Origin: Actinoallomurus bryophytorum
GTDB taxonomy: Bacteria > Actinomycetota > Actinomycetes > Streptosporangiales > Streptosporangiaceae
Length of the DNA stretch: 64,000 nt
Reading direction: 5' to 3'
Assembly (NCBI RefSeq): GCF_006716425.1
Contig: NZ_VFOZ01000001.1
Span: forward strand, 6,510,001-6,574,000
Position numbers and translations under genes: made by a program. The notes below the pieces were generated by a model that was given only the letters and a program-made list of their open reading frames with translations, had not been told where the DNA came from and ran no database searches. This document shows, piece by piece, positions 26,875 to 35,726 of this stretch. The number at the start of each line of letters is the position of its first letter. Position 1 is the stretch's first letter.

Positions 26875-27490
26875 CGTGGCCCCCTGGACAGGAGAGCACG
26901 GCAGGAGCCGGGATCAGGCTTTCTTCGAGTGAGGATCGGGGTAATGATTTGCGCTCATATCGGCCGGGCATCTGGTTTCCTCCTGGTGGATCTGGCGCGA
27001 TGCAAAACGAATTCACCTGAGTGTATGAGACTCCGGTGATTGGTTGAAAGGGTGCCGCCTGATCTCGTCCGAGAACGCCGGTGAAATCGCCGGTGTACCA
27101 CGGGCCAAGAGACCGGCGAGGCCGGGGTTCGAGGCCGCGTGCGGCGCCCGGGTGCGGACGGCCGGACCGGCTCGCGCCCTCCGCCGACGCCCTGACCAGG
27201 GGATTCTTATCTTTCCCATATTAAATCTCGAGATTGTGAACCCTTCGTGCCCCGGGCGCCGTGTTCAGTACACGGCGATTCCAGGAGGGGCGGGATCGCT
27301 GCAATCGTACGACGGTCGATCCGGTCGTGTATGCGGAGGAGATTCATCTGAGGGAATGCGGTGCACGGGCCTACTTATGGTTTTGGCCGAAAACGAATGG
27401 CCGAGGCCTCGCCGGATAATGCGCAATTGATGGCGGAGCGAAGGTGGATCATGTGACTCCGAATTCAGCCGGTCGATCGGTGTTACGGAG
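26875..27490. other. Long intergenic region, no gene seen
   Basis: About 615 bp separate the minus-strand redox operon from the plus-strand lectin gene. Its composition is patchy, with AT-rich islands (e.g. 27206-27240, containing CCCATATTAAATCTCGAG) between GC-rich stretches. A hairpin-like GTGTTCAGTACAC lies near 27260-27275. Short ORFs exist but have no family resemblance or ribosome sites. It may hold two divergent promoters; no recognised riboswitch was found. Confidence 0.6.
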
Positions 27491-28429
27491 ATGAGTGAGC
27501 GCGCCACCGGGTCACGGGTCCGGCACGCCACGCTGCTGCCCAGGGTCGGCGCCATGGCCGGGGCCGGGGTGCTCTCCCCTGAGCCGGTTCACATGCCGCC
27601 CGTGTCAGGGGGAAGGGAGACCGGCCCCCGCGCGGCTCACCGTGACCGCGGTGACCAGGAGCGGCCGGAGCGACCACGGACAGGGGAGCGCCGGTCCGGG
27701 TCGCTGCCTGTGCTGCTGAAGGTGGCGGTGGTCGTTCTGGTGGCCGCGCCCTTCGCCGTGACGCTGATGTCGTCGCGGGGGTTCTTCGGTCGCAACATGT
27801 CGAACTCGGGCAGGTCCGATGACGGCCGGCCGAGCGCGCGGCGTCCGGCGGCGCCCGCACCGGCACCCAGCCGGGCGAGCCGTGCACCGATGCCGACACC
27901 GACACGGACGCCGACGCCCACGCCACGGGCGAGCGCCAGCCCGTCGCCGTCATCGTCGGGAGCCATGGGTGTCAAGCCGCCAGCGAAGAATCCCTCGCCG
28001 CGGCCTCCGGTCGAACCCCCGGCGCCCCGTGCGACGTCGCGCGCACTCACCCGTGAACTGGTGAGCTTCGCGTCCGGCCGGTGCATCGATGTGCCCGGTG
28101 GGAAGGCCAGGGACGGCACGCCCTTGCAGATCCGGGACTGTACCGGCGGCGCGCGGCAGCGGTGGACGTTCGAGCCCGGTGGCTCGGTGCGCGCCCTCGG
28201 CATGTGCATGGACGTCGCGTGGGGATCCGACGAGGACGGCGCGGTCGTCCAGCTGGCACGCTGCAACGGTGGCTCGGCACAGCAGTTCGTGCTGTACACG
28301 GACGGCGACCTGGTGAACGCCGGCTCGGGCAAGTGCGTGGACGTGACGGACATGGAGACGGCGAACGGCACCCGTCTCCAGCAGTGGACCTGCGGCGGCA
28401 CGTCGAACCAGGAGTGGAGCGCCACCTGA
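27491..28429 (+). CDS. Membrane-anchored ricin-B-type lectin
   Basis: The 312-residue protein has a cytosolic, charged N-terminus of about 75 residues and one TM helix (LLKVAVVVLVAAPFAVTLM, residues ~77-95). A long Pro/Ser/Thr/Ala-rich stalk follows (residues ~110-185). Residues ~190-310 form a beta-trefoil with QxW repeats seen as RQRWTF, AQQFVL and NQEWSA. Trefoils of this kind bind galactose- or xylose-type glycans, so the protein may display a sugar-binding head outside the wall. The ATG at 27491 has a weak ribosome site; ATG 27554 or 27590 within the same frame are alternatives. Confidence 0.82.
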   Translation: MSERATGSRVRHATLLPRVGAMAGAGVLSPEPVHMPPVSGGRETGPRAAHRDRGDQERPERPRTGERRSGSLPVLLKVAVVVLVAAPFAVTLMSSRGFFGRNMSNSGRSDDGRPSARRPAAPAPAPSRASRAPMPTPTRTPTPTPRASASPSPSSSGAMGVKPPAKNPSPRPPVEPPAPRATSRALTRELVSFASGRCIDVPGGKARDGTPLQIRDCTGGARQRWTFEPGGSVRALGMCMDVAWGSDEDGAVVQLARCNGGSAQQFVLYTDGDLVNAGSGKCVDVTDMETANGTRLQQWTCGGTSNQEWSAT

Positions 28430-28502
28430 GGTGACGCCCGGTCCGGCGACCGTGGTTCAGCGATATCACCGATCTTGATTCCGGACAGCGGCAGGCGTAT
28501 AA

Positions 28503-28523
28503 GTAAACAACTTTCTTTCTTAC
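28503..28523 (+). promoter_or_regulatory. Candidate ROK operator upstream of the sugar operon
   Basis: GTAAACAAC-TTTCTTTCTTAC is an imperfect AT-rich palindrome (GTAA...TTAC ends) standing out in GC-rich DNA 30 bp before the ROK gene. ROK/NagC-type regulators bind AT-rich palindromes of about this length; assignment is inference. Confidence 0.5.
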
Positions 28524-28552
28524 AGATCGATGCAGGCTGAGAGGTCGCCGAC

Positions 28553-29761
28553 GTGGCTCACCGGTATCCGGCAGGACCTCAGCGCCTGCTGCGCCTGCTC
28601 AACGGGCGCGCGGTGCTGGAGGCGATCGACCGGGCCGGTCACCCGGTCACCACCACCGACCTCGCCGGCCGGATCAAGCTGTCCCGCCCGACGGTGGCCG
28701 CCGCCGTCGGGCTGCTGCTGGAGCGCGGCGTGATCAGTGAGGCGGGGCCGGTGACCGGCCGCAAGGGGCCGGCACCGGCGCTGTACCAGGTCAACGCCGA
28801 CTGCGCCTTCGCGATCGGTGTGGACGTGGGGCACAAGCGGATCCGCGCCGCCGTCGCGGACGTGACCGGTCACGTACGTGCGCGGGCCGAACAGGAGGGC
28901 CGGCCGGACCGTGACGCGCTCGTCGCGCGGATCGTCGCGATGTGCGAGGACCTGGCCGGGCAGGTGGGACTGGCCCTGGGGGACATCACCCAGGTCGTGA
29001 TGGGCCTGCCGGCCGTGGTCGGCGCGGACGGCCGCACCCTGTCGTACGCGGCCGGGCTGCCTGACGCCGGAAGCGGGCTCGGCGTCGCACTCGCTCGCGG
29101 TGTGCCGGTGCCGCTGGTCCTGGAGAACGACGTGAACCTCGCGGCGCTGGCCGAGCGCACGCACGGGCGCGGCGAGGAGGTCGACGACTTCGTCCTGGTC
29201 AGCCTCGGCGTCGGTCTCGGCCTGGGCCTGGTCGTCGACGGGCGCGTACGCCGGGGGGCGACCGGCGTGGCGGGGGAGGCGGGCTACCTGCCGAGCGACC
29301 GCATGATCGCGCCTGCCGGGCAACGCCGCGACCTGGTGCAGGAGCACCTGGGCGCGCGGTACATCAGCACCGAGGCGCGCCGCCTCGGGCTGCCCGGCGA
29401 CGGCAGCCCGCGTACCGTCTTCGACCTGGCACGCGGGGGAGACGCGGGCGCGGCGCGGATCGTCGACGACACCGCCCGCAGCATCGCGTACGTGGTGGCG
29501 TGCGTGGTCCCCCTGATCGACCCCGCCCTGATCGTGCTGGGCGGTGCCATCGGCGGCAACGGGGACCTGCTCCTCGCGCCGGTCGCCCGGCATCTCGCCG
29601 ACTTCAGCACATTCGAACCACGGATCGTCGCGTCCGGCCTCGGGCAGGACGCGGTGCTGATGGGCGCCACGACCATGTCGTCCGAGCTGGCGCGGGAGTC
29701 CACGTTCGCCGCCGCGACCGCCCCGAGTGCTCCGGCGGAGGCGCCGCTGTCTCTTTCCTGA
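28553..29761 (+). CDS. ROK-family transcriptional regulator
   Basis: This 402-residue protein has an N-terminal winged helix (residues ~8-75; TTTDLAGRIKLSRPTVAAAVGLL as HTH) and a ROK sugar-kinase-like body (FAIGVDVGHKRIRAAVADVTG as the phosphate-binding start, residues ~85-105; VVIGLP-like VVMGLPAV; LENDVNLAALAE). The usual CxCGxxGCxE zinc motif after GExGY is absent: GEAGYLPSDRMIAPAGQRRD carries no Cys, so zinc structuring of the sugar site may be lost. GTG 28553 follows GAGAGG. It heads an operon for a sugar ABC importer, a GH4 glycosidase and a sugar kinase, and most likely represses it until a sugar ligand binds. Confidence 0.9.
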   Translation: MAHRYPAGPQRLLRLLNGRAVLEAIDRAGHPVTTTDLAGRIKLSRPTVAAAVGLLLERGVISEAGPVTGRKGPAPALYQVNADCAFAIGVDVGHKRIRAAVADVTGHVRARAEQEGRPDRDALVARIVAMCEDLAGQVGLALGDITQVVMGLPAVVGADGRTLSYAAGLPDAGSGLGVALARGVPVPLVLENDVNLAALAERTHGRGEEVDDFVLVSLGVGLGLGLVVDGRVRRGATGVAGEAGYLPSDRMIAPAGQRRDLVQEHLGARYISTEARRLGLPGDGSPRTVFDLARGGDAGAARIVDDTARSIAYVVACVVPLIDPALIVLGGAIGGNGDLLLAPVARHLADFSTFEPRIVASGLGQDAVLMGATTMSSELARESTFAAATAPSAPAEAPLSLS

Positions 29762-29883
29762 CGTTTTGCGGCGACGCCGTCTTGCAGGACAGCGCCGCCG
29801 CGTGAGGCTCCGTTGCGTTGCAGCGCCCGGAGCGTCCGATCGACCTGTCACCCATGAATGCCATCACCGAGGAAGGACGACCA

Positions 29884-31224
29884 ATGTCCAAAACTATCAT
29901 CGGGGCCGCGGCCGGCTTGGCGCTGCTGCTGGCCGGCTGTACGTCCACCGGGCCGGACAACTCCCAGCCGGACACCGCGATCTCGGCGGGCGCCTCGCAC
30001 GCGCCTGCCACGATCAACGTGTGGACCTTCAACCACCTCCCCAACGAGGTGGCCGCCTTCAAGTCGGCGCTGGCCCGGCTGCACACGAAATACCCGTGGC
30101 TGACCGTGAACTTCGTGCCCAACAAGGACGACGCGGCGTTCGCGAAGGCGGTGGCGGCCGGCGACCCGCCCGACGTCTTCGTCTCCTCCGCCCCGGACAA
30201 CGTCGGCAAGTTCTGCTCGAACGGCACGGTCGCCGACCTCGGCCCGTTCCTGTCCTCGGCCAGGGTGAACATGGCCACGACCTTCCCGCCCGCGACCCTC
30301 GTCTACACCAAGTACCAGGGCAAGCAGTGCGCGCTGCCGCTGCTGACCGACGCGTACGCGCTGTACTACAACAAGAAGATGTTCGCCGCGGCGGGCATCA
30401 CCACGCCGCCGAAGACGCTGAGCGAACTCGCCGCCGACGCGAAGAAGCTGACGGTGAAGAAGGCCGACGGCTCCGTCAAGACGTTCGGGTTCGTCTCCCG
30501 CTCGGACTACAACGGCAACCGGTACATGTACACCGGGGTGCAGAGCGCCAACAAGTTCTACGGCACCGACGGCAAGGCGACGTTCGGCACCGACCCCAAG
30601 TGGCAGCAGCTGCTCCAGTGGGACAAGACCCTCGATGACTCCTACGGCGCCGCGAACGTGCAGAAGTTCGTCGGCCAGTACCAGCCGCACGCGGACGACG
30701 CGAGCAACCCGTTCCTGACCGGCGCCGCGGCCATGGAGTACGACGGCGAGTGGCACGTCGGTGAGATCGACGCGGCGAAGAAGGACCTCGACTACGGCGT
30801 CGCGCCGATGCCGGTGCTGGACTCCGCCGCGAGCACGTACGGCGCGGGCCTGAGCCTGGGCACCGTCGCCTACCTGCCCGCGGGTTCGAAGCACCGGCAG
30901 GAGGGCTTCTTCGCGCTCCAGCAGCTCACCACCGACACGACCTTCCTCAACAGCCTCGCGGACACGGTCGCCAACGTGCCCAGCACGTTCGCGGCGCTGA
31001 AGAGCTGGGACAAGGCGAGCGACCCGCACTGGAAGCCGTTCATCGACATGTTCGAGAACCCCGGCTCGTACTACAAGACGCTCAGCGCCTCGGGCGAAGA
31101 GGACATGGACACCTGGAAGGCGTTCGTCCTCAGGTACGAGCAGGGCAAGGTCTCCGACCTGCCCGGTGGCCTGGCCGGGATCGCCAAGAAGATCGACGAC
31201 GCCAACGCGCAGGCGGGACAGTAG
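29884..31224 (+). CDS. Sugar ABC transporter substrate-binding lipoprotein (family 1)
   Basis: The 446-residue lipoprotein has a signal peptide ending in the clean lipobox LLAGC (Cys at about residue 20). It then has a family-1 (MalE/UgpB-like) fold, with INVWTFNHLPNEVAAFKSALARL at the start of the mature domain and LPLLTDAYALYYNKKMFAAAG at the hinge. ATG 29884 follows GAGGAAGGA; upstream in-frame starts are less likely because they remove the lipoprotein signal. It delivers an oligosaccharide to the two permeases that follow. The partner ATPase is not encoded here; in actinomycetes such importers often share an MsiK-type ATPase. Confidence 0.93.
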   Translation: MSKTIIGAAAGLALLLAGCTSTGPDNSQPDTAISAGASHAPATINVWTFNHLPNEVAAFKSALARLHTKYPWLTVNFVPNKDDAAFAKAVAAGDPPDVFVSSAPDNVGKFCSNGTVADLGPFLSSARVNMATTFPPATLVYTKYQGKQCALPLLTDAYALYYNKKMFAAAGITTPPKTLSELAADAKKLTVKKADGSVKTFGFVSRSDYNGNRYMYTGVQSANKFYGTDGKATFGTDPKWQQLLQWDKTLDDSYGAANVQKFVGQYQPHADDASNPFLTGAAAMEYDGEWHVGEIDAAKKDLDYGVAPMPVLDSAASTYGAGLSLGTVAYLPAGSKHRQEGFFALQQLTTDTTFLNSLADTVANVPSTFAALKSWDKASDPHWKPFIDMFENPGSYYKTLSASGEEDMDTWKAFVLRYEQGKVSDLPGGLAGIAKKIDDANAQAGQ

Positions 31225-31226
31225 GC

Positions 31227-32228
31227 ATGGCGACCGCCGTCGCCCCCGCCGGCGACACCCTCGGCGGGGCGCGGCGACGCCCCGCCACCGGGCGCCGCCG
31301 CCGTCGTCCGAGCAGGACCCGCTGGTGGGTCGTGCTGCTCTTCCTGTCCCCGTTCGTGGTCGGGCTCTCGGTCTTCGTGCTGTATCCGGTGGCCGCGACG
31401 CTCTACTACTCGCTGACCAACTTCCAGGCCGGCTCGTACCGGCCGGTGAGGTTCGTCGGGCTGAACAACTACCGGACGCTGTTCACCAGGTCAGACGACT
31501 TCTGGCTCTCGGTGCGCAACACGCTGTGGATGGTCGTGGTCATGGTGCCGCTCCGCACCGTGTGGGCGATGCTCACCGCCTGGGTGATCACGCGGGTGAA
31601 GCGCGGCCGGAACGTCTACCGCACGCTGTACTTCCTGCCGTCGATGGTGCCGGTGGTGGCCGGCGCGCTGTCGTTCATCGTGCTGCTCAACCCGGTCGGG
31701 CCGCTGAACCGGCTGCTGGGCCTGTTCGGCGTCGACGGTCCGGGATGGTTCTCCGACCCGGCCTGGTCCAAGCCGAGCCTCGTGCTGATGGCGCTGTGGG
31801 TCAGCGGCAACACGATGGTGATCTTCTCCGCCGCCATGCTCGACGTGCCGCGTGAGCTGTACGAAGCGGCCGACCTGGACGGCGCGGGGACGTTCCGCAA
31901 GTTCCGCAGCATCACGCTGCCGGCCATCTCACCGGTGATCTACTTCTCGCTGCTCACCGGGCTGATCTACACGTTCCAGTACTTCACCGAGGCGTTCGTC
32001 GTGTCCGGCTCGTCGAACGTGGAGTCCTCCAGCAACCAGTTGCTCGGCTACCCGGCGAACTCGCTGCTGTTCTACTCCACGGAGCTGTACCGGCAGGGCT
32101 TCTCCTACTTCAAGACCGGATACGCGTCGGCCATGGCCTGGCTGCTGTTCCTTGCCATCTTCGCGGTGACCGTGGTGTTCATCCGCGCGTCGCGCCGCTT
32201 CGTGCACTACGCCGGGGGTGGCCGATGA
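31227..32228 (+). CDS. Sugar ABC transporter permease, MalF/UgpA family
   Basis: A 333-residue permease with an Arg-rich N-terminus, TM1 at residues ~30-52 (WVVLLFLSPFVVGLSVFVLYP) and the EAA loop EAADLDGAGTFRKFRSITLP at residues ~212-231. It begins 2 bp after the binding-protein stop and overlaps the next permease by ATGA. Together they form the channel for the sugar bound by the preceding lipoprotein. Confidence 0.94.
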   Translation: MATAVAPAGDTLGGARRRPATGRRRRRPSRTRWWVVLLFLSPFVVGLSVFVLYPVAATLYYSLTNFQAGSYRPVRFVGLNNYRTLFTRSDDFWLSVRNTLWMVVVMVPLRTVWAMLTAWVITRVKRGRNVYRTLYFLPSMVPVVAGALSFIVLLNPVGPLNRLLGLFGVDGPGWFSDPAWSKPSLVLMALWVSGNTMVIFSAAMLDVPRELYEAADLDGAGTFRKFRSITLPAISPVIYFSLLTGLIYTFQYFTEAFVVSGSSNVESSSNQLLGYPANSLLFYSTELYRQGFSYFKTGYASAMAWLLFLAIFAVTVVFIRASRRFVHYAGGGR

Positions 32229-33085
32229 CCACGGTGGACCTCACCCGCCGTCCGCTGACCGGCCGCCGGCTGCTGAACAAGATCGCCGAGCACGCGCTGG
32301 CCGTGGCGTTCGCGCTGTGCTTCCTGCTGCCGCTGCTGATCAGCGTGCTCACCGCGTTCATGACCCAGCGCCAGGCAGGTACCGGGTCGCTGTGGCCCTC
32401 GCCCTGGGACTTCGGCAACTTCGGCCGGGTCTTCCGCGCGATGCCGTTCGGCCGTGACCTGCTCAACACGGTGATGTACGCCGCGCTGGCCACGGTCGGC
32501 ACGGTCGTCTCCTCGGTGCCCGTGGCGTACGCGCTGTCCCGGCTGCGCTGGCGTGGCCGCGAGGCGTTCTTCATGGTCGTGCTCGCCGCGATGATGCTGC
32601 CGGCCCAGGTGACCAGCCTCCCGCTGTACGTCCTCTACTCCCACATCGGATGGGTGGGCACCCTCAAGCCGCTGATCGTCCCGTCGTTCTTCGGCGACGC
32701 GTTCAGCATCTTCCTGCTGCGGCAGTTCTTCCTCACCATCCCCGAGGAGCTGACCGAGGCGGCACGAGTGGACGGTGCGGGGGAGCTGCGCATCCTGCTG
32801 CGGGTGATGATCCCGATGACCCGGCCGGCGATCGCCGCCGTGGGGCTCTTCGCGTTCCTGTACGCCTGGAACGATTTCTACAACCCGCTCCTCTACACCG
32901 GGAACAGCCAGAGCGGGCAGACCCTCGCCGTGGCCCTCACCCAGCTCGCCAAGAGCGGGCACCAGAACGCCTACCAGCTGCAGATGGCCGCCTCGCTGAT
33001 GTTCCTGCTGCCGGTCCTGGTGCTGTTCTTCCTGGCGCAGAAGGTCTTCGTCGAGGGCATCGCGATGACCGGGATCAAGGGCTGA
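32225..33085 (+). CDS. Sugar ABC transporter permease, MalG/UgpE family
   Basis: A 286-residue permease with TM1 at residues ~22-45 (ALAVAFALCFLLPLLISVLTA) and the EAA loop EAARVDGAGELRILLRVMIP at residues ~179-198. The C-terminus (GIAMTGIKG) is the usual MalG-type end. It is the last permease gene and is followed 29 bp later by the GH4 enzyme, preceded by AAGGAG. Confidence 0.94.
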   Translation: MTTVDLTRRPLTGRRLLNKIAEHALAVAFALCFLLPLLISVLTAFMTQRQAGTGSLWPSPWDFGNFGRVFRAMPFGRDLLNTVMYAALATVGTVVSSVPVAYALSRLRWRGREAFFMVVLAAMMLPAQVTSLPLYVLYSHIGWVGTLKPLIVPSFFGDAFSIFLLRQFFLTIPEELTEAARVDGAGELRILLRVMIPMTRPAIAAVGLFAFLYAWNDFYNPLLYTGNSQSGQTLAVALTQLAKSGHQNAYQLQMAASLMFLLPVLVLFFLAQKVFVEGIAMTGIKG

Positions 33086-33114
33086 CGGCCGCCGCGCCCC
33101 CTAAGGAGTCACCA

Positions 33115-34392
33115 ATGAAGATCACAGTTGTCGGCGGCGGCAGCACGTACACACCCGAGCTGGTCGAGGGCTTCGCCCGGCGCGCGGGCGTGCTGCCGGT
33201 GGACGAGCTGGTCCTGTACGACATCAGCCCCGAGCGGCTGCGCGTGGTCGGCGGCCTGGCCGGGCGGATCCTGGCCCGGCACGGGTTCCCCGGCCGGCTG
33301 ACCACCACCGTCGAACTCGGCCCGGCGCTCGACGGGGCGGACGCGGTGCTGATCCAGCTGCGGGTGGGCGGCCAGGCCGCACGGCTCGTCGACGAGACGC
33401 TGCCCAACGAGTTCGGGCTGATCGGCCAGGAGACCACCGGGCCGGGCGGGTTCGCCAAGGCGCTGCGCACGGTGCCGCTGGTGCTGGACATCGCCGAGGA
33501 GGTACGCCGCAGGGCCCGGCCCGGCGCGTGGATCGTCGACTTCACCAACCCGGTCGGCATCGTCACGCGCGCGCTGCTGGACGCCGGGCACCGGGCGGTC
33601 GGGCTGTGCAACGTGGCGATCAAGTTCCAGCGGGACCTGGCCGTACGCCTGGGCGTCTCGCCGGACCGGGTCCGGCTCGGCCACGCCGGCCTCAACCACC
33701 TGTCGTGGATCCGCTCGGTCACCGCCGACGGCGTGGAGCGCCTGCCCGAGCTGCTCGCCGGCGACACGCTCACCGAGCTCGCCGAGCAGGTGCGCGTGCC
33801 TGCCGGTCTGCTCCAGGACCTCGGCGCCATCCCGTCGTACTACCTGCACTACTTCTACTGCACCGACCACGAGCTGAGCGGTCAGCTGTCCGGGCCGCAC
33901 CGTGCCGAACAGGTCCTGGCCATCGAGCGGGAGCTCCTCGCCCTGTATGAGGACCCGGCCCTGGACCGCAAGCCGGAGCTGCTGGAGAGCCGGGGCGGCG
34001 CGTACTACAGCGAGGCCGCGGCCGCGCTCGTGACCAGCCTGCTCACCGGGGACGGCGCGCACCACTACGTGGACGTGCGCAACAACGGGGTCGTGGCCGG
34101 TCTGCCGGACGAGGCGGTGGTGGAGGTGCCGGCACACGTCGACACCGGCGGTCCCCACCCGGTCCCGGTGCCGCCGCTGCCGCCCGAGATGCTCGGCCTG
34201 GTCCAGGCGGTCACCGCGTACGAGACGCTCACCATCGAGGCGGCGCTGACCGGGGACCGGTCGGTGGCCCGGCGGGCGCTCGTGGCCAACCCCCTCGTAC
34301 GCCAGTGGGAGTCCGCCGCGCCGCTGCTGGACGCGCTGCTGGAGGCGAACCGCGCGTACCTGCCGCGGTTCTCCGGGGACGCCAATGGCTGA
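33115..34392 (+). CDS. GH4 6-phospho-beta-glucosidase-type glycosidase
   Basis: The 425-residue enzyme is a family 4 glycosidase, which cleaves by an NAD+/Mn2+-dependent oxidation-elimination route. The NAD-binding start VVGGGSTYTPELVEG, TNPVGIVT, the metal-ligand cysteine C165 (GLCNVAIKF) and histidine H195 (GLNHLSW; 30 residues apart as in the family) are all present. The family acts on 6-phospho-glycosides. In this operon no PTS is present; the BadF-type kinase encoded next (8-bp overlap) could make the phosphorylated substrate. ATG 33115 follows AAGGAG. Beta versus alpha and glucoside versus N-acetylglucosaminide specificity is not resolved. Confidence 0.9.
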   Translation: MKITVVGGGSTYTPELVEGFARRAGVLPVDELVLYDISPERLRVVGGLAGRILARHGFPGRLTTTVELGPALDGADAVLIQLRVGGQAARLVDETLPNEFGLIGQETTGPGGFAKALRTVPLVLDIAEEVRRRARPGAWIVDFTNPVGIVTRALLDAGHRAVGLCNVAIKFQRDLAVRLGVSPDRVRLGHAGLNHLSWIRSVTADGVERLPELLAGDTLTELAEQVRVPAGLLQDLGAIPSYYLHYFYCTDHELSGQLSGPHRAEQVLAIERELLALYEDPALDRKPELLESRGGAYYSEAAAALVTSLLTGDGAHHYVDVRNNGVVAGLPDEAVVEVPAHVDTGGPHPVPVPPLPPEMLGLVQAVTAYETLTIEAALTGDRSVARRALVANPLVRQWESAAPLLDALLEANRAYLPRFSGDANG

Positions 34393-35413
34393 CCTCGTGG
34401 CGGGGGTCGACGGGGGCAACTCCAAGACCGACCTGGTGCTCGCGGACACCGAAGGGCGGCTGTTGGCCTGGGTGCGCGGTGAGGGCACGCGCCCGCACCG
34501 TGAGGGCATGGTGGTCACCGCGGAACGGCTCGCCGACCTGATGCGGCGGGCGCTGGACGAGGCCGGCCGCCCGGCCGACCCGGTCGCGGTCGGCGCCTAC
34601 TTCCTGGCCAACGTGGACGTGCCGGAGGCGGAGCAGGCGGCGCTGCGGCTTCTCTCCGGGCTGGACGTGGCCGAACGCGTCATCGTGCGCAACGACACGC
34701 TCGCCATCCTGCGCGCCGGCGCTCCGGCGGGCTGGGGAGTGGCGGTGGTGTCCGGCGCCGGCATCAACGCGGTCGGCGTCCACCCCCACGGCGGGGCGGC
34801 CCGCTTCCTGTCGCTCGGCGACATCACGGGTGACTGGGGCGGCGGCATGAGCGTGGCACGTGCGGGGCTGGGCGCCGCCGTACGCGCCGGCGACGGGCGC
34901 GGCCCGGCGACCGTGCTGCGGGACGTCCTGCCGACGTGGTTCGGGCTGCCGACGGTGGAGGCCGTTGCCCTGGCCGTCAGCACCGGCGAGATCGCCGTCG
35001 CCGAACTTCACGGCCTCGCACCACTGGTGTTCGCGGCCGCGGAGGGCGGTGACACGGTGGCGCGCGAGATCGTCGAACGCCTCGGCGACGAGATCGTCAC
35101 CATGGTGACCGCCCTCCTGCGCCGGCTGGACCTGCTGGACACGCCGACGCCGGTGGTGCTCGGCGGGGGAACACTGCAGAACGGCCAGGTCCTGCTGCAC
35201 GACCACATCCGCGTGCGCCTGGCCGGCCAGGCGCCGCTCGCCGAGCCCCGCGTGCTCGACGTGCAGCCGGTCGCGGGCGCGGTGGCGGAGGCGCTGGCGG
35301 AGGCCGGAGCCTCCGAGGCCGCCCAGCGGCGGATCCGGTCGGCGATCGCCGTACGGCCGTCTCCGGTGCGGGACGAGCCGGGAGCTCGCCCGGCGAACGA
35401 GGCCCGGTCCTGA
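34385..35413 (+). CDS. BadF/BadG-type sugar kinase (N-acetylglucosamine-kinase-like)
   Basis: The 342-residue ASKHA-fold kinase has the phosphate-1 loop GVDGGNSKTDLVLAD, the ISGAGINA-like VVSGAGINAVGV, and GDITGDWGGG, which marks the GlcNAc/glucosamine-kinase branch of the BadF family. It overlaps the GH4 gene by 8 bp and ends the operon. It probably phosphorylates the imported mono- or disaccharide. If it acts on the disaccharide it would create the 6-phospho substrate for GH4, as beta-glucoside kinases do in some bacteria; if it acts after cleavage it salvages the free sugar. Confidence 0.85.
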   Translation: MADLVAGVDGGNSKTDLVLADTEGRLLAWVRGEGTRPHREGMVVTAERLADLMRRALDEAGRPADPVAVGAYFLANVDVPEAEQAALRLLSGLDVAERVIVRNDTLAILRAGAPAGWGVAVVSGAGINAVGVHPHGGAARFLSLGDITGDWGGGMSVARAGLGAAVRAGDGRGPATVLRDVLPTWFGLPTVEAVALAVSTGEIAVAELHGLAPLVFAAAEGGDTVAREIVERLGDEIVTMVTALLRRLDLLDTPTPVVLGGGTLQNGQVLLHDHIRVRLAGQAPLAEPRVLDVQPVAGAVAEALAEAGASEAAQRRIRSAIAVRPSPVRDEPGARPANEARS

Positions 35414-35722
35414 CCGGACGCTTGGGCCAGGGAGGACGTGCCGACGGCGGCTGAGGGCCCGGCATGAGGCCGGCGCGTGGGACAGGCCGCCCGACCATCG
35501 CTTGGTGTCCCCCGTGCGAGCTACCTGAAATGTCCTCCAAGAGGTGAAGCGCGATATCCGGTCCACTTCATAGCTTTAATGCCCTGGCCAGGCCGTACGC
35601 CCGTTCACGGTCAACACCTGCTTGGAAGGCATGACTATGAGGCTGACCCGCAGTTCTCTCCCCCTCAACTGCGCTGTCCTCGTGCTCACGATCATTGCTC
35701 GGGTCCGTCCCTTGGGAGATCA
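35414..35722 (+). other. Intergenic leader region of the LuxR gene
   Basis: About 309 bp separate the sugar operon from the LuxR regulator. It contains no long gene. Its 3' part holds a mini-ORF that runs into the LuxR start; the 5' part shows a locally AT-rich patch (35570-35582, CATAGCTTTAATG) that may be part of a promoter. Confidence 0.55.
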
Positions 35723-35726
35723 ATGA
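35637..35726 (+). CDS. Putative 29-residue leader peptide coupled to the LuxR gene
   Basis: ATG 35637 follows GGAAGG at 7 bp spacing and encodes MRLTRSSLPLNCAVLVLTII plus nine more residues; an ATG two codons earlier is also in frame. Its TGA overlaps the LuxR ATG as ATGA (35723-35726). The peptide has a positively charged start and a hydrophobic core, like a tiny membrane peptide. It could couple translation of the regulator or be chance; no homologue is known to me. Confidence 0.4.
   Translation: MRLTRSSLPLNCAVLVLTIIARVRPLGDQ

Noticed and set aside
27044-27430. 128-codon ORF in the long intergenic region
   Set aside because: No ribosome site, no family resemblance and atypical codon pattern; treated as non-coding.
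26875-27490. Possible c-di-AMP (ydaO-type) riboswitch before the lectin gene
   Set aside because: The conserved core segments of that riboswitch could not be found by eye.
32650-34392. Apparent 580-residue permease-GH4 fusion
   Set aside because: Upstream codons are the permease gene out of frame; ATG 33115 follows AAGGAG and starts the GH4 NAD-binding segment.
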